Below are positions 51,008 to 63,309 of a DNA stretch of 64,000 bases, one piece after another (the first letter of the stretch is position 1; every line of letters starts with the position of its first letter). Source of the DNA: Numida meleagris (taxonomy: Eukaryota; Chordata; Aves; Galliformes; Numididae); contig NC_034415.1 in assembly GCF_002078875.1 (NCBI RefSeq), positions 17,823,975-17,887,974 on the forward strand, given 5' to 3'. The notes beneath the pieces are model-generated. The model was not told where the DNA came from, ran no database searches, and saw nothing but the letters and a program-made list of their open reading frames with translations. Made by a program: the position numbers and the translations under genes.

Positions 51008-51055
51008 GAGGGACCTTTAAAGGTCCCTTTCAACTCAAATTCTTCTATGATTCTA
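51008..51055 (+). mobile_element. CR1 LINE, 3'-terminal remnant
   Basis: Only the last 50 bases of a CR1 3' UTR are recognisable: the TTTAAAGGTCCCTTTCAACTC core followed by TTCTATGATTCTA. The core forms a perfect 18-base palindrome, GGGACCTTTAAAGGTCCC, at 51010-51027. It is probably an extremely 5'-truncated insertion, since no upstream CR1 sequence is detectable. Confidence 0.8.
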
Positions 51056-52274
51056 GGACTTTTAGAAAAGAAATGTGAATAAAAACATTAAATTTTACAA
51101 CAGATATATTGAGAAGTGATAAGGTTTCTGTAACGTTTTGTGAGAGTCAAAAGGTTGCAGTATGGTCCCACAGAGAAAGTTATACTTAAAAATCTCTTAA
51201 AAGTCTGCTTTGTGCAAAAAGCTTCAAAGCGAGCACTCATTTTGACATCATTGCCAATCTACCTTGAAAAGATTCAAGTGCTATTCAAGATTGAATTCCA
51301 TACCCATAGATCTTTTCTGGGGTTTGTCAAATGTATTTGAAAAGATTTATGACAATATCAGTGCGTTCCTGCAACTTTATCAGTAACTGGAATAGTATGG
51401 GCACAACTGCAGTTGGATAATGTTATATCTGTACAGGGACAGAACATGGATTCCAGCTAAGACTGAGGTCAAAAACTTCCAGCTCCAGATGACATCAGGG
51501 AGAAGTAGGATTGTGGCAGTCACTACGAAGTTTCTCATGTGGAACTGTCATACTGTTTGAGACTTGAATGCTTTGAATGCAATCGAACATTAAAAAGAGC
51601 TCATCATTAGGTGTGGATGTGTATGTAAGTTTCCCTGGGAGAGTATTCTCCATAATATGAGATTGCTTGGGATCCAATTACTTTAATGCCTATTATGCTC
51701 ACTTTTCATGCAAAACACCTGCTAGTAACGCAGTAATAGTATCACTCTCAAGGACGCTGTTGTATTGAGGATAGAGAATATATGTATATTTATGAGGTGT
51801 AGACCCCTTTTCATGTGATAGTGTTCCACAAGGACTATATTCATCTTTATTTGCTCTGTGGGCTAATTCAGTAGCGCTTTTTACAACATTATGGCTTTTT
51901 CAGAGGAACCAGCAGTAGACATTTTTTTAAGAAACAGATTTTAAAGGCATTTATGCACCATTTTGGTTAAAATCAGAGTTCAGAAAATATTATCAGCCCC
52001 CTTTTTCATAATTAATTACTTTCTGATTCCATTTAATGCAACTTCGTAATGTTTGTAGGCTGCGTTGCTGGTTAGTACCACTCCTGCTAATATCCTTTGT
52101 TATAGGAGCATGAATCAAACCTCTGAGAGCTTACTGATGTGTGGGAAAATACAATATGACTAGTGTAGAATACCTATTCAACAAAGGCTATTCTTTAGCT
52201 TTTTGTGGGGATTTTAGAAGTGGATTACCCTAATCTGCCTAAAAGCACCTTTGCAGTGTTATAAGGAGGTCCAA

Positions 52275-52287
52275 AAAAAAAAAAAAG
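52275..52287 (+). repeat. Poly(A) tract
   Basis: A run of A residues without a recognisable retroposed source upstream. Confidence 0.8.
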
Positions 52288-53002
52288 GAATTATTGCTGT
52301 TACACTCTATATTTATGCTGTGGTCATTTTGTATCAACTTCTCCAGTGTCCTTATGTATGCAAGCAGTGTATGAGAACATGATAATTGTAGTACAAGATC
52401 ATACAGATAACTGTGAAACTATGATTTGGGATGGTGAATTTAAATTAAAACATTTGGAAATATGTTTCAAAATTAAAAATAAATTGACATTAAGTACTGT
52501 GTGTTAAAATTATCATTTCTAAAATATAAGCAATGATTCACCATTGATATTAAAATAGAGTGAATATTCAGATAAGCAAAGAGAGAGAAAAAAAATAAAA
52601 ACTTCCTTTTAAAGTGCTTTGTGACTAGCAAGGATCAGAAAGCATCAGTATTTGTGTAGCAAGATTTTTGAAAGAAATTTCTGGCTGGAGTATGCAATTT
52701 AGGTTCTTGCTGCTGCTTTATGTCCTTTTTCTTTCTCTCCCCCTCACCTAAATTGCTGCCCTTACTTCCACCACTCATTTACTCTGACCAGGATTTTAAT
52801 AGCCAGAGAACTATGACTGCACTGTTTTCTGATTACCTGAAACTGAGATCATGGCTAGTACCTAATAAATCCTCACTTTCATTGCTATTCCTGTGTGGCC
52901 ACAGGGCAGCTTAGAGCATCTCAATCAAAACACATAAAGGATAAAAAAACACAGAACTTTTCAGCAAGATCCACTACAAGGAAGGCCTTTGGCTACTTGC
53001 TG

Positions 53003-53031
53003 GTTTTGTTTTTTTTTTGTTTGTTTGTTTG
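53003..53031 (+). repeat. (TTTG)n simple repeat
   Basis: T-rich tract grading into TTTG units. It is the complementary type to the CAAA repeats elsewhere in the window. Confidence 0.85.
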
Positions 53032-53555
53032 AGTCTGTAGACCCAAGAGGAGTTTAGTTTTCTTGTTCTTGAAGAAGGCGCCCAGAATGGGAAGGGTGAA
53101 TGCAAGAAGCAGTGGGAATCAAAAGGGTGGTCTGAAGTAGAGCTGGGGAATTGGATGCTGAAGGGCAAATGAAGATGGAGAAAGAAAAAGGTAGCAGGAT
53201 AAAATGGGGCATTAACACTTAACTAAACAAAATCAGCACATATATGGGATTTTCTGTTATTTCGACTCTCTGAACTTTTCCAAAGGGATATTTTCCCAAG
53301 ACATAAACAGTGTTTTAGGGATATATAAAATCATTTTAAACCTAATGGAAATGTTTATAGCATCATTTCATGTGATCATACTGTGATAAGGTACAGATGT
53401 TTGGCAGGCAGACATGCCTACATAAAAGTTCTTCTGAACATTTCAGCAGTAGATTCTGTACAGAATGATGCACATGGACATGCATGTGGGTCTTCAAATA
53501 TTAACCAAAAAACTCCTGCTATGCATGCTTCACTGGCAAATGCTCCTTACATAGC

Positions 53556-54235
53556 CCTCAAGTGGATTGAGTACAGCCCTGCCAAAAAGAACTCGGCAAT
53601 CCAGACATGAGCCAGCAATGTGCCCTCACAGCCTGGAAAGCCAACGCTATGCTGGGCTGATGTGTGGTCAGCAGGTTGAGGGAGGTGATCCTGCATCTCT
53701 GCTCTGCTCTGCACTGCTGAGACCTCACCTAGAGTACTGTGTTCAGATGTGGAGTCCTCAGTACAAGAGAGACATGGACCTGTTGGAGCGCACCAAGGGG
53801 AGGGCTGCAAAAATGATCCAAGGGACAGAACACCTCTCCTATGAGGACAGGATGAAAGAGCTGGGGCTGTTCAGCCTGGAGAAGAGAAGGCTCTGGGGAG
53901 ACATGATAGCAGCCTATGAGTATCTAAAGGGGCTGTAAGAAAAATGGGAACAGACTCTTTAGCAGGGTCTGTGGTGATAGGAGAGGAGGAAATGGTTTCA
54001 AACCAAAACAGGGGAGATTTAGACTGGATATAAGAAAAAGTTCTTTACAGTAAGGATAGTGAAGCACTGAAACACGTTTCCCAGAGAGGTGGTGGATGTC
54101 CTGTGTTCCTGGGGACATTCAAGATCAGGCTCTGAGCACCTGACTGAGCTGTAGGTGTCCCTGTTCATTGCAGGAGAGTTTAACTGGATGACCATTAAAG
54201 ATCCCTTTCATCTCAAACAAATCTATGATTCTATG
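53556..54235 (+). mobile_element. CR1 LINE, 3' portion, decayed
   Basis: The element begins near TGGATTGAGTACAGCCCTGCC, which matches the CR1 coding stretch before DLGVLVD, and runs to the tail TCTATGATTCTATG (54222-54235). It includes the word ATGAGCCAGCAATGTGC, the [20 protein letters not shown] coding part, the GRFRLDIRK region, and the 3' UTR with TGTTCATTGCAGGAGAGTT. Several short deletions are visible against the other copies, one near 53580-53600 and one in the 'CAAGATCAGGCTCTGAGCACC' stretch. It is the same subfamily type as 44762-45268 but in the opposite orientation. Confidence 0.95.
53567..54150 (+). pseudogene. CR1 ORF2 C-terminal fragment with frameshift
   Basis: The frame is open to a TAA at about 53936-53938, giving the CR1 words [20 protein letters not shown] and [20 protein letters not shown]. 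At the YLKGL junction the CR1 homology shifts into another frame. It then continues as RLFSRVCGDR and GRFRLDIRK before further stops. This is a degenerate, non-functional reverse-transcriptase remnant without the catalytic domain. Confidence 0.85.
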
Positions 54236-57200
54236 CTAAGGCAGGAATTACTTATTTTCATGTTTGCTAGAGTTTAAATTATTTTGATAGTTTCTTATCA
54301 TACATTATGTTCCCATTGTGTTTTCATATTTTGAATGTGTGTTTCCATATTCTGTGTACTTTTTGGAGAATGTGATGAACATTGCATTTCTTTTATGAGC
54401 ATACTTTCACGATGCAGGGGCCATTAATAAGCAATATTATCATTCAACACTACCACCCAACATAAAAGAAGGCAAAAAACCTTTTATTTGGTGTGTGTTA
54501 TCTCAAGTTAGTCCACATCTGTCCATATTTGTATATGTATGGAAGTATGTTGGGACTCCTTGTTTCTGTTTAGTCTGGATTAAACAAATTTCCTGCATTG
54601 CAGTCTGTAAATACTAGCAATTTGGTTACATCATTCGTGGCTAAACAGTTGGATACATGTGTATCTACACTGCATTCTGTATATCCTGTAATCATCAGGG
54701 AAATATTTTAGTACAAAATAGAACAGATTAGGAAAGCTTTCTCATTAAAATCTCAAAAGTGGGAATTTCAACATAATTACGTATATGATCAGTAGCACAT
54801 AACCATATAATTTCACTACAGACTAAGTTTTGAAGAAGAACAGTCAGAGCTTTTGTTATTTTATAATGGCAATATGTAGTCAGCTGATCCATGCAAGTAT
54901 GCATCAATAAGGAGAATAGATGCTTTTCATTCATAAGAGAGAAAAGCATTGCTATACTCCATGATCAACAACACTATTAGTCTGAATAAAACCTCTACTC
55001 CATTCTGTGATTACAGACAACTGAATCTATTTTCAGTCCTCTTTAGAAGTGGTAAACAATATGTACATTCTACATTTTTAAGACAATCTTCTTGCAAATA
55101 ACTAAATAAATTAGTTTTGATCCATGACATGCAGTCTTTAATCAAAAGTGATGTACGTAAGGGAACTACAACTACACAATGAACAATCTGTCACACTTTG
55201 TAATCTGAGACTGTTTTCTAGCTTAAAAATGTATCAGAAATTACACTTTTGTTGCCTTTAAAAAATCTAATAAGCTAGAACTGATTTTCTAAAATACACA
55301 ACATAAGAGAATGATCCAGTCAGTCTTCTCCCAGTAACCCTGGCCCAAAAATCTTGGCTCTACAGTCAAAACTTGGCAAGAAGTGGACAGGACCACATAC
55401 AATGGAAAACCACCCAAAAGCATCATGACATTTATTGCACTTAAGAGAATATGCAACCTCTCTCTGAACCCCATTGAAAAAGAACAACTACTCTTTGCAA
55501 AAATAGGAGTCAAGTTCCCCAAACATTGGGGTATATAGAGATACAACTGAAGCCAACATCCAACAAAAAAGTACATTTAGCATTTCAGTTCAAGCCTCTT
55601 TTCCCATTTCTGCTCTAATTTTAGAATAGGAAGAATAGATGCCAGTAGGCATAGGACTGAGAAAAGTCATTCGTTAAATGTACATGGACCCTTTGTATTC
55701 ACACAGGAATGAGATATCTAGTCCAGTAAAGGAAATCAAACATCGTTAAGAAAATTGTATTGTAAAGATAGTTATTGGGCCTTTGTCTACAGAATTGTTT
55801 GAAGGCTTGAAAAGTTATACTTTGTTTTAAAACTTTTTAAAAGTGCCTGAAGTTTTTTATGTCATGTGAATATTAAACATGCAACTAGCTCAAAGTTTGC
55901 TGTAACATCACCAAAGCAGAGCACTGAGTGTGAGGTGGTCATTAGCCTATACATTTTATTATCCTCATTTCAATAGCTTATGGTCAAATTCTACAGTTTA
56001 CTGTAGAAAAATAGCTGTGGCCATGCCTCAAGTCTTGTTCCACCAAGGCATCCTTCTCTCTTGGCATTTCCCCTAAATCCATGCTGCTAATTCTACCCAC
56101 AGCAATGTTCTTCACATGGCTTCCAGGATGGGATCCTACATTTACTTCAAAGTTTTGGCAAGATAAGGAGTCTATTCATTCTTATCTACTTTCAATGTGA
56201 AAGAAATAATTTCAGCTTCTGCGGTCAATATTTCCAGTTTTTCTCTCCTGATTCAAATGGTTGTGAACTACTACTTCTGCTCAGTGAATGTAACGATTAC
56301 TCTTTTTTCATTCATCTGTTAGGTTAACATGGTGAAAAATATCTACTTGACATAGGCAGGTTCTTCATTTAGAGAAACATTATTCTGCTCTATATATACA
56401 TCTATACATATATTTATAAATTGGAAACAGGTGATCCCATGATTACATATATTCTGTGGGGATGGACTGTGTTGCTGAAAGCTTTCATACAGTGTTTTCA
56501 GATGATCAGCCTTGTATTCTAACTGTTCCATACCTTGAGAAAGCCTGAATAATTACAAAAAAAAATCCGACATCTTCCAGCATCTTGTAGAAGTTGACTG
56601 CAAAATTGCAGATCACGACAAATTAAAGCATAGCTTATATAAATTCCTAATTTATGAAATTTATAAAGGAAGGAGAAACTGACCTTCAAGTCTGACATTA
56701 CAAATCTGTTGTGCTAAGAAACATGTAATATTCATTCTTTATTTGTACTGTCTCACAAGACAGCATGAAAATGTAACATTTGCTAATGCCACCTGTGTAG
56801 ACTTCAGCTGATATTGTCCTACAGTTTTAGGACACATCTCATTAGTACTTAATTTTATTTCTGTGACTTACATTTGCAAAATAATATAATTTCATATTGT
56901 CTAGTAAAGTAACATACATTAGGACTCCAAGGTGCCTCCTTTAATTTAAGGGAAATTTAGGAATAAAAGTAGCATAAAGATTAGATAAGTCTTTATCTGA
57001 AGGTTCTCATCTTAGTGTCAAAAAAGTCTTCATTCTCAGTTATCAACCATGGTTTCAGGACCATAGCAATTTTAGGCTATAAATACAGTACTAGCACATC
57101 TAAGTGATACATTTTCTCATTATTCTGCATTGGAGTCTTTCTGGTCTATATTCTGTAACAGCTGCAGTGATATTAACAATTGCCTTGGAACTAGGTTTGA

Positions 57201-57527
57201 TAGCTTATGATTAGCTACAACATTTAAGTTTTACTATACAGGCTGGATTTTTGCTATTCTTGACAACTCTGTATCTTGCTCTTACATCTCTGTGTATTAT
57301 TTTTATGTTGGCATCAGCAAGTATCTTATATTCTGAATTCTCTCTAATGTTTAAACTGGTAAGATACTAAAATCAAAATATCAGAAATATTAGGAAGGAA
57401 TATTAAAAGTCTCTGTGGTTTACAAGCCTGCATTCAAAAAGAGGTAGGGCATTTTTGTAGTATGTCGAGAAATAGGATTACACTGAAAGGCAATAATTCT
57501 TCTAGCCACTTATAAAAAAATGTACTC

Positions 57528-57542
57528 TTTTTTTTTTTTTTT
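57528..57542 (+). repeat. Poly(T) tract
   Basis: About 15 T residues. On the minus strand this could be the remains of a poly(A) tail, but no retroposed gene is recognisable beside it. Confidence 0.85.
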
Positions 57543-60500
57543 GGAAAATGCATGCACTTCAGGAGAATCAGAAGCAAAATATCTGGGCTGAAATCCTGGA
57601 TATGCTATAGTTGATTTCATTCCAGGACTGGAAATTGACCCCAATTCTCTCATCTGGAAAAACAGTAAATTTCTGAAGTGTAACTAGCTTAAAATGTTTC
57701 TTGCCCCATTGAGAAAAAAATTGCACTATTCTGAAAGAAGAAAAATAACAAATACAAAGACAAATTTTAATGGTAATTTGATTACTAATGAGACCCTATG
57801 CTCCTATCATATGACACTTGTGGGACCATTCGGGTGGTCTTCAGCTTAACCTTGGTATTAGAGCTCTAAGTTATTTAAAAACTCATTATCATAACAGAGT
57901 GAGGTCCTTTGATGACAAAGAATCAAGAGTGAATGATTAAGAATTTGTATTATGTTAGCTAGTGATTAATGAGAAGTCAGTGTCTGAGCTTATAACTAAG
58001 ACAAGTCCTTAATTAAACAACAGGTTAGCTAACAAACATCAGAGGACAGAGGCTGTGTAAAAGAGTGAAGCCATGCTTGCACTAAGGCTGATTAACACAT
58101 ATCCAGCTGATTGGCAAAATGTTTGTCAGAAGGTTTCAGTGGTATTTAATTTCAGCCAGAGCCTTAAAGGCACAGATATACTTACACGGATGATTGGAGG
58201 AATGCTGGCATTTGTCCCTTGGAGCTCATTCCATATTTTACAGATATTTTCTGAATATTTATTTTGCTTAACATAAATGAAAAAAGTACATATTAAAGAA
58301 TTGTAAATTCAGCATTCCAAAAATTAATTTATGCATTTTTTTTAATTTTTTGTTTTTCCTGTGCTCTGTCCAGCTTTGCCTGGGTCAGATTAAGAAAAAC
58401 AGTTTTCCCTTATTTTTCAGCAACAACAAAGTTGTTAGAAAGGATTATAATATGAACTTGTTTCCTATTGTTGTCATTATTGGTGATGATGTATGAAAGA
58501 TTTCCAGTGAACCTAAAATACCAGCAGCAGCAAATGGCTCTGCTGGATTTTTTTTTCAAGCTAGACAACAGTAATTTTCTCTCAGCTGCTGGTTTCCCCA
58601 TGGGCAAATACAACAGCTACTAGTTGAGCAAAATTCTGCCTTTCTTTTCCTCACAGTCACACTAGAAATTATTGCTTGTATCTACTTCTTTTTTCAAAGT
58701 CCGTAATTTGCAAACAGATTTCTACTAGCATATGACTGAGGTCTGTTCTCCAAAATAGATAGTTGATCCTGTATTGGGAATATTCCATTTTATCCTCACA
58801 CTAGTTGTTCTCACGTAGAAGTTTTCTTTTCTTCTTCCATTTTACTCCTCCAGGTTTTCTCTTTTCAACTGATGAAAGATATAAAATAGATTGCACACCA
58901 TTCAAAGATAGTACCTAATGTTTGAATTTGAACTTGCTCCCCAATCTTAGGAACATGCAACAATAGATTGAACAATCCTTGTTACTGCAGCTGTGGATAC
59001 TATTGAAATGTTTCTTATTCCTGTCCTTCTAGCAGCTTCCTCCTACTCCGGAGAAAAAGGCAAACATCATATCATTGCTGTTTATTGAGCTGAGGACACA
59101 ATCTAAGATCTGAATTAACTGCAAATATTATAGCCTGTTTAATTTTAAACATGTGCTTAAGCTAAGTGAATTCTTATTGAATGTTTGCATCATGTAGCAG
59201 AGGCTGGTTATGTTTTATATCTGAAGAAGTTTTAAATTAGTTATCTTGGGAACTGCCATCAGGGTATTCCAACTGAGCTCAGCAAAGTCTAAAGATTCAA
59301 AGGGTGTTTTCAGCTCTTGGAGGATAGAGGAACAGGGGCTGTGGCTTAGCCCAAATTCTGGACTAGTAGTAATTGACCACAGTGAACCCAATTGACTTAA
59401 AGCCATCCCTGGCACATTTGCATAAATTCTGTCTAGAGACCAGCCCTTGCTTTAGTACCGGTTATGTTGAGTAGATGGCTTGAGCTTTGAGTGCTATACG
59501 CAGAAAAGAAAGCAGGATAACTTTCTTGTTAAGTCCTTGACTGGAGACTCAGAGATCGGAGTCTAATACCAGTTTAACTAAAGAAATTCTGCTTCTATGT
59601 AAAATCACTCAGGTTTTGATCACAGGAATTTCCTTTTGTTCATTATTGTCACAGTCACTTACTCTTCTGTGAAGGGAAATTGGCTAGCAGAAATGTGGCA
59701 AAATAGTTAAACCAATCTAACTGTGCCAGCACAGCTCTCCATGTCGTCATTCTGAAAGTGATTATATGGAATGCACATGATTTTGTTCTGAATAAGAGTG
59801 ACCAGATGGAGGGCTCCACCAGGAAAACTAAAAGTCACTAATTCAGATTATTTTACTTCCCTGTGCTATTATAATATTACTAGCAGGTAACCAACATTAC
59901 CCTACTCTAAGGATATTAGATGTGAAATAAATTACACCAGTTTTCTGCTCTCCATTTATACTGCTTCATGTTTGCACATGATAAACCCATTTGTAAAGCC
60001 AGAGACAGATGTGTAACTGGTTTTGGTTGTTTTGATCATATGGAACTGTTATTGAGAGCATTGTATATGTAGAAAACTGGACTAGTGGATGATTTTTTGA
60101 AAGAAATATATTTTGTGTTTTGAATAAAAACTTCAAAAGTTCATCAATTGTTTGAGAATTTATGACTGTGTCCATGATCCAAGCCACATCTGACAGGCTC
60201 CTATAAGAACACATTTTTTATTGCATTGTATATCTTTGCATTGCAACCTTTTTCTCCTTTCAGTGTAGAGGGCTGTTATGAAACTACTCACGTTACTCCC
60301 AGAGGGTAAAAATCTCTTTAAAATTTGCAAACCTAAAGTAAATTTCAAGCATACATTTTCTGAACTCATTACACAGTTCTCTGGTAACTGAGCTCTCAGC
60401 ACACTTCTTTTTGAAACCGTACAATGGGATTTCATTTATAAATATTTTGTTTGAGAAAGTAAATCTTGAAGATTAAAAAACACCAAAGGAAGTGTACAGA

Positions 60501-61362
60501 CCTGTGTCGTCCCAGCTGAACTATAAAAATCACTCCTTCGTGATTCTATTTGGCTCCAGAAACATGTGTTTCTGCGACCTCCCTTTCCCTCTACCCTGTT
60601 CTTTCCTGATCCCCTCTGCTCTGCTAGATTATTTAGAATCTACAAGCCAGATACCCAGTTTATATAATGATCTTCATATGCAACAAGTAAGAATTTGCCC
60701 CATAAGATATGTAATCAATAAAAAAGTAGTTGAAAGATATTATTGGGGACAAAATTAATATGCTGGCTGCTTTCTGTTTACTATTGCCATTGCGTGCCCT
60801 TTTCATTTTCACTGTGTGTCCATTTCATCATTTATGACACAAAAAGATTTTTTTTTAATTCTGGAAAAAAAAATTGGGAAGGAGCTCATTTTTAAGTAAT
60901 TGGTTAAAATCTAGTAATGAAAACAGGGAGATGGTTTCAATTTTCATTATGTTTAGGGTCATTTTCAGGTCATACTTGACACAGATTCAATGTTCATATA
61001 AATTTAATAAAATCTGTAAAGGAAATTCAAGTAACAGCTGTGAAAAGAATGTGATCAATAGGAGCCAAAATAAGTGTCACTTTGGAATTTGCCAACTGCT
61101 GATGGATAGTTAAATGAATAAAACTATAATGTCACTACCAACTTTTAAGAGCAGAAAGCCCAGGGAAATCAGTCACTTGAATGACAGAAACTTTGCATGG
61201 CAGCAAAACTGTAATAGTTATTCTGTTAATTTTATACCAGATTTTTTACTTGAAATAACTCATACTGTGAGTTATTTTATCATATTCCTGATCTTTTGAT
61301 AACAGTATAATGATAAAGTTATGTTAAATATCTCTCCTATCACAGTGGCTGATTCTCAAAAA

Positions 61363-61399
61363 ATTCTTACATTCTTACATTCATTCATTACATTCTTAC
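61363..61399. repeat. (ATTCTTAC)n-like short repeat
   Basis: ATTCTTAC occurs twice in tandem, followed by ATTC units and a third ATTCTTAC. It is not a CR1 tail: the unit differs from ATTCTATG and no CR1 3' UTR adjoins it. Confidence 0.75.
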
Positions 61400-63069
61400 C
61401 TGTGGACTCAAATGAGTTATTCATCCTCCTGTAACACTATTAAATCTTCGTCTTAAAAGTAAAAACAATCCCTTACGCATGTTTTCTCCATTTCCAGGTG
61501 TCTCTGTTTTATGGTGCAGTGGTGCCCAGGAAATGGAAGTACCATGGCTTAGACTCCAGACTGGATGGCTGTAAGAAGCAGAGAAACACATGGGACAACA
61601 TGGTCCACTACCATTGCACCATATCAGTATATCAGCATAAAGGTATTTAATATGAACTAGACTTAGAAAAGGAGAAATTAAACTATATTGATGTAATCTT
61701 CCACAAAATGAATTTAAAACTTGTTTTTCACTGGTATAAGTCTACACTTTAAAATGCTACATCATCTTATTTATAATGGTGAGGTGAAGTTTCGTTGACA
61801 GTTTTAAAGCAGCTCAGCTGTGGTTTAAATGCAATAAACTACTGCAAGAGTCATTTAAAGTCCAGAGAAGTTAAAAGAAATTTCAGTGACTTCAGTGGAT
61901 TTTGACTGAGGAGTTAAATCTCTAGTACTGTTGTTCATATTATAAATCCTCTACAGATATGTTGCTTAAAAACACTTTCAGTTGGTGTTAGGTGAGTAGA
62001 AAAACAGAAAGGAAAGGTGATGGTAGGCTGTGGAGATGTTGCTGCTGTAATAATAATAGTGTATATAGCAGTAGAAACTACTTTAATTTCCCTGTGTTTC
62101 ATTCCTTATCACTTTTGTACTTATCAGTTTTTATCATAAGCTGCTAGATGCAACTCGGCTGTAATTGTAATTGACACTTTTCAGTATACAAATGGCATTC
62201 AGCTCTAGATGAGGTATCTTAAATTCCAATAATGCAAATGTACATGTGTGTAAACTATAGTGACCCCAGCAAACTTTTCTCAAAGAATCAATAATGTTAC
62301 CAGAACAACCCTTAGGGCCCCAACGTGTGTTTATAATATGCATACATCTAGCTAAAATCAACATCTGAATTGCTGGAATATGCTGCATTACATACCCAGA
62401 TAACGTAAATCAGCATAACTCTACTAAAGTCAACCCAGGGAAGCTAATTTACAACAGCAGAAGTCCCAGCTTGCTGCAGGTTTACCATGCTTTCTGCTTA
62501 TTAATCCATTGATGCATCGTATTTTGTCTTCTTTAGCTTCAGAAAAATAGTTTTTTCATGGGCTGAATGAACTTGTAACCATGAAAAGGAAGATCAGGAT
62601 ACTTACAGAGCAAGTGACTGACTTCCTCACAGGAGAAGTTAGAGAAGTAAAGCTCAGTCAACAGTAGCAGGTAGTGCAGAATAGCGGATGAGGACTGGAG
62701 AGCAAAATGCATGAGGCATTTCAGGAAACTGCTTTGGACTATGTCTAATCTGATCCCATGAACTGAATGAGCACCTGGATCACATTCTCTGCAGTCCTGG
62801 AGTGCTCCTTCAACTTGAATTTGACATGAAAGAGATCCAGTTCCTGCAACCTGAGGCCATGCTGCAATGTGAACCAAAGGAAAGTTGCTGGGGCTGGGGG
62901 AGGTGTTTGCTTTTTAAGATCCCTCATGAGTCAAACTGAAATGGCTGTGAAGACTCCCTCTAAAATTATAGTCATTATTTTGCTCATCTTCCTTTAATTC
63001 TCCCCACACAATTGTACTATATTCAGAATGACAGCTGACTTCATCAGAGGCTTGATCCTTTCATCTTAG

Positions 63070-63309
63070 AACAGAATCACAGAATCACAGAATGGTTTGG
63101 GTTGAAAGCAACCTCTAAGATGAGCTACCCTTCAATCCTCCTGCCAAGGTCAAGGACACCTCCCACTAACCCAGGTTGCCCAAAGCCATGTCTATTATGG
63201 CTTTGAACACCTCCAGGGACATCCACAGCTTCTCTGGATAACCTGTTCCAGTGCCTTACCACCCTCACAGTGAAGAATTTCTTCCTTCTATCTTATCTAA
63301 ATTTACCCA
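63070..63309 (-). mobile_element. CR1 LINE, minus strand, 3' fragment
   Basis: The inverted tail is CAGAATCACAGAATCACAG (from 63072), using the CACAGAAT variant. It is followed by the reverse complement of the CR1 3' UTR (GGTTTGGGTTGAAAGCAACC) and the last ORF2 codons, including the words corresponding to CACCTCCAGGGACATCCACA, GATAACCTGTTCCAGTGCC and CACAGTGAAGAATTTCTTCC. Similarity fades near 63309. The tail variant and the UTR differ from the other copies, so a third CR1 subfamily is likely. No open frame of note remains. Confidence 0.93.

Larger units (their letters stand above)
51056..53555. other. AT-rich non-coding stretch, no gene recognised
   Basis: No gene, RNA gene or mobile element seen; frames are 70 codons or fewer. 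A poly(A) tract near 52275-52287 and a (TTTG)n tract at 53003-53031 are present. Confidence 0.6.
54236..63069. other. AT-rich non-coding stretch, no gene recognised
   Basis: 8.8 kb with no supported gene. Frames reach at most 112 codons (62539-62877, minus) and show no known domain. An exon-like open stretch with acceptor and donor at 61498-61642 is treated as a finding. A T homopolymer near 57528-57542 and an ATTCTTAC-type short repeat near 61363-61399 are present. Confidence 0.6.

Noticed and set aside
62539..62877. 112-codon minus-strand frame
   Set aside because: No recognisable domain or CR1 similarity, and the length is within chance expectation for a window this size.
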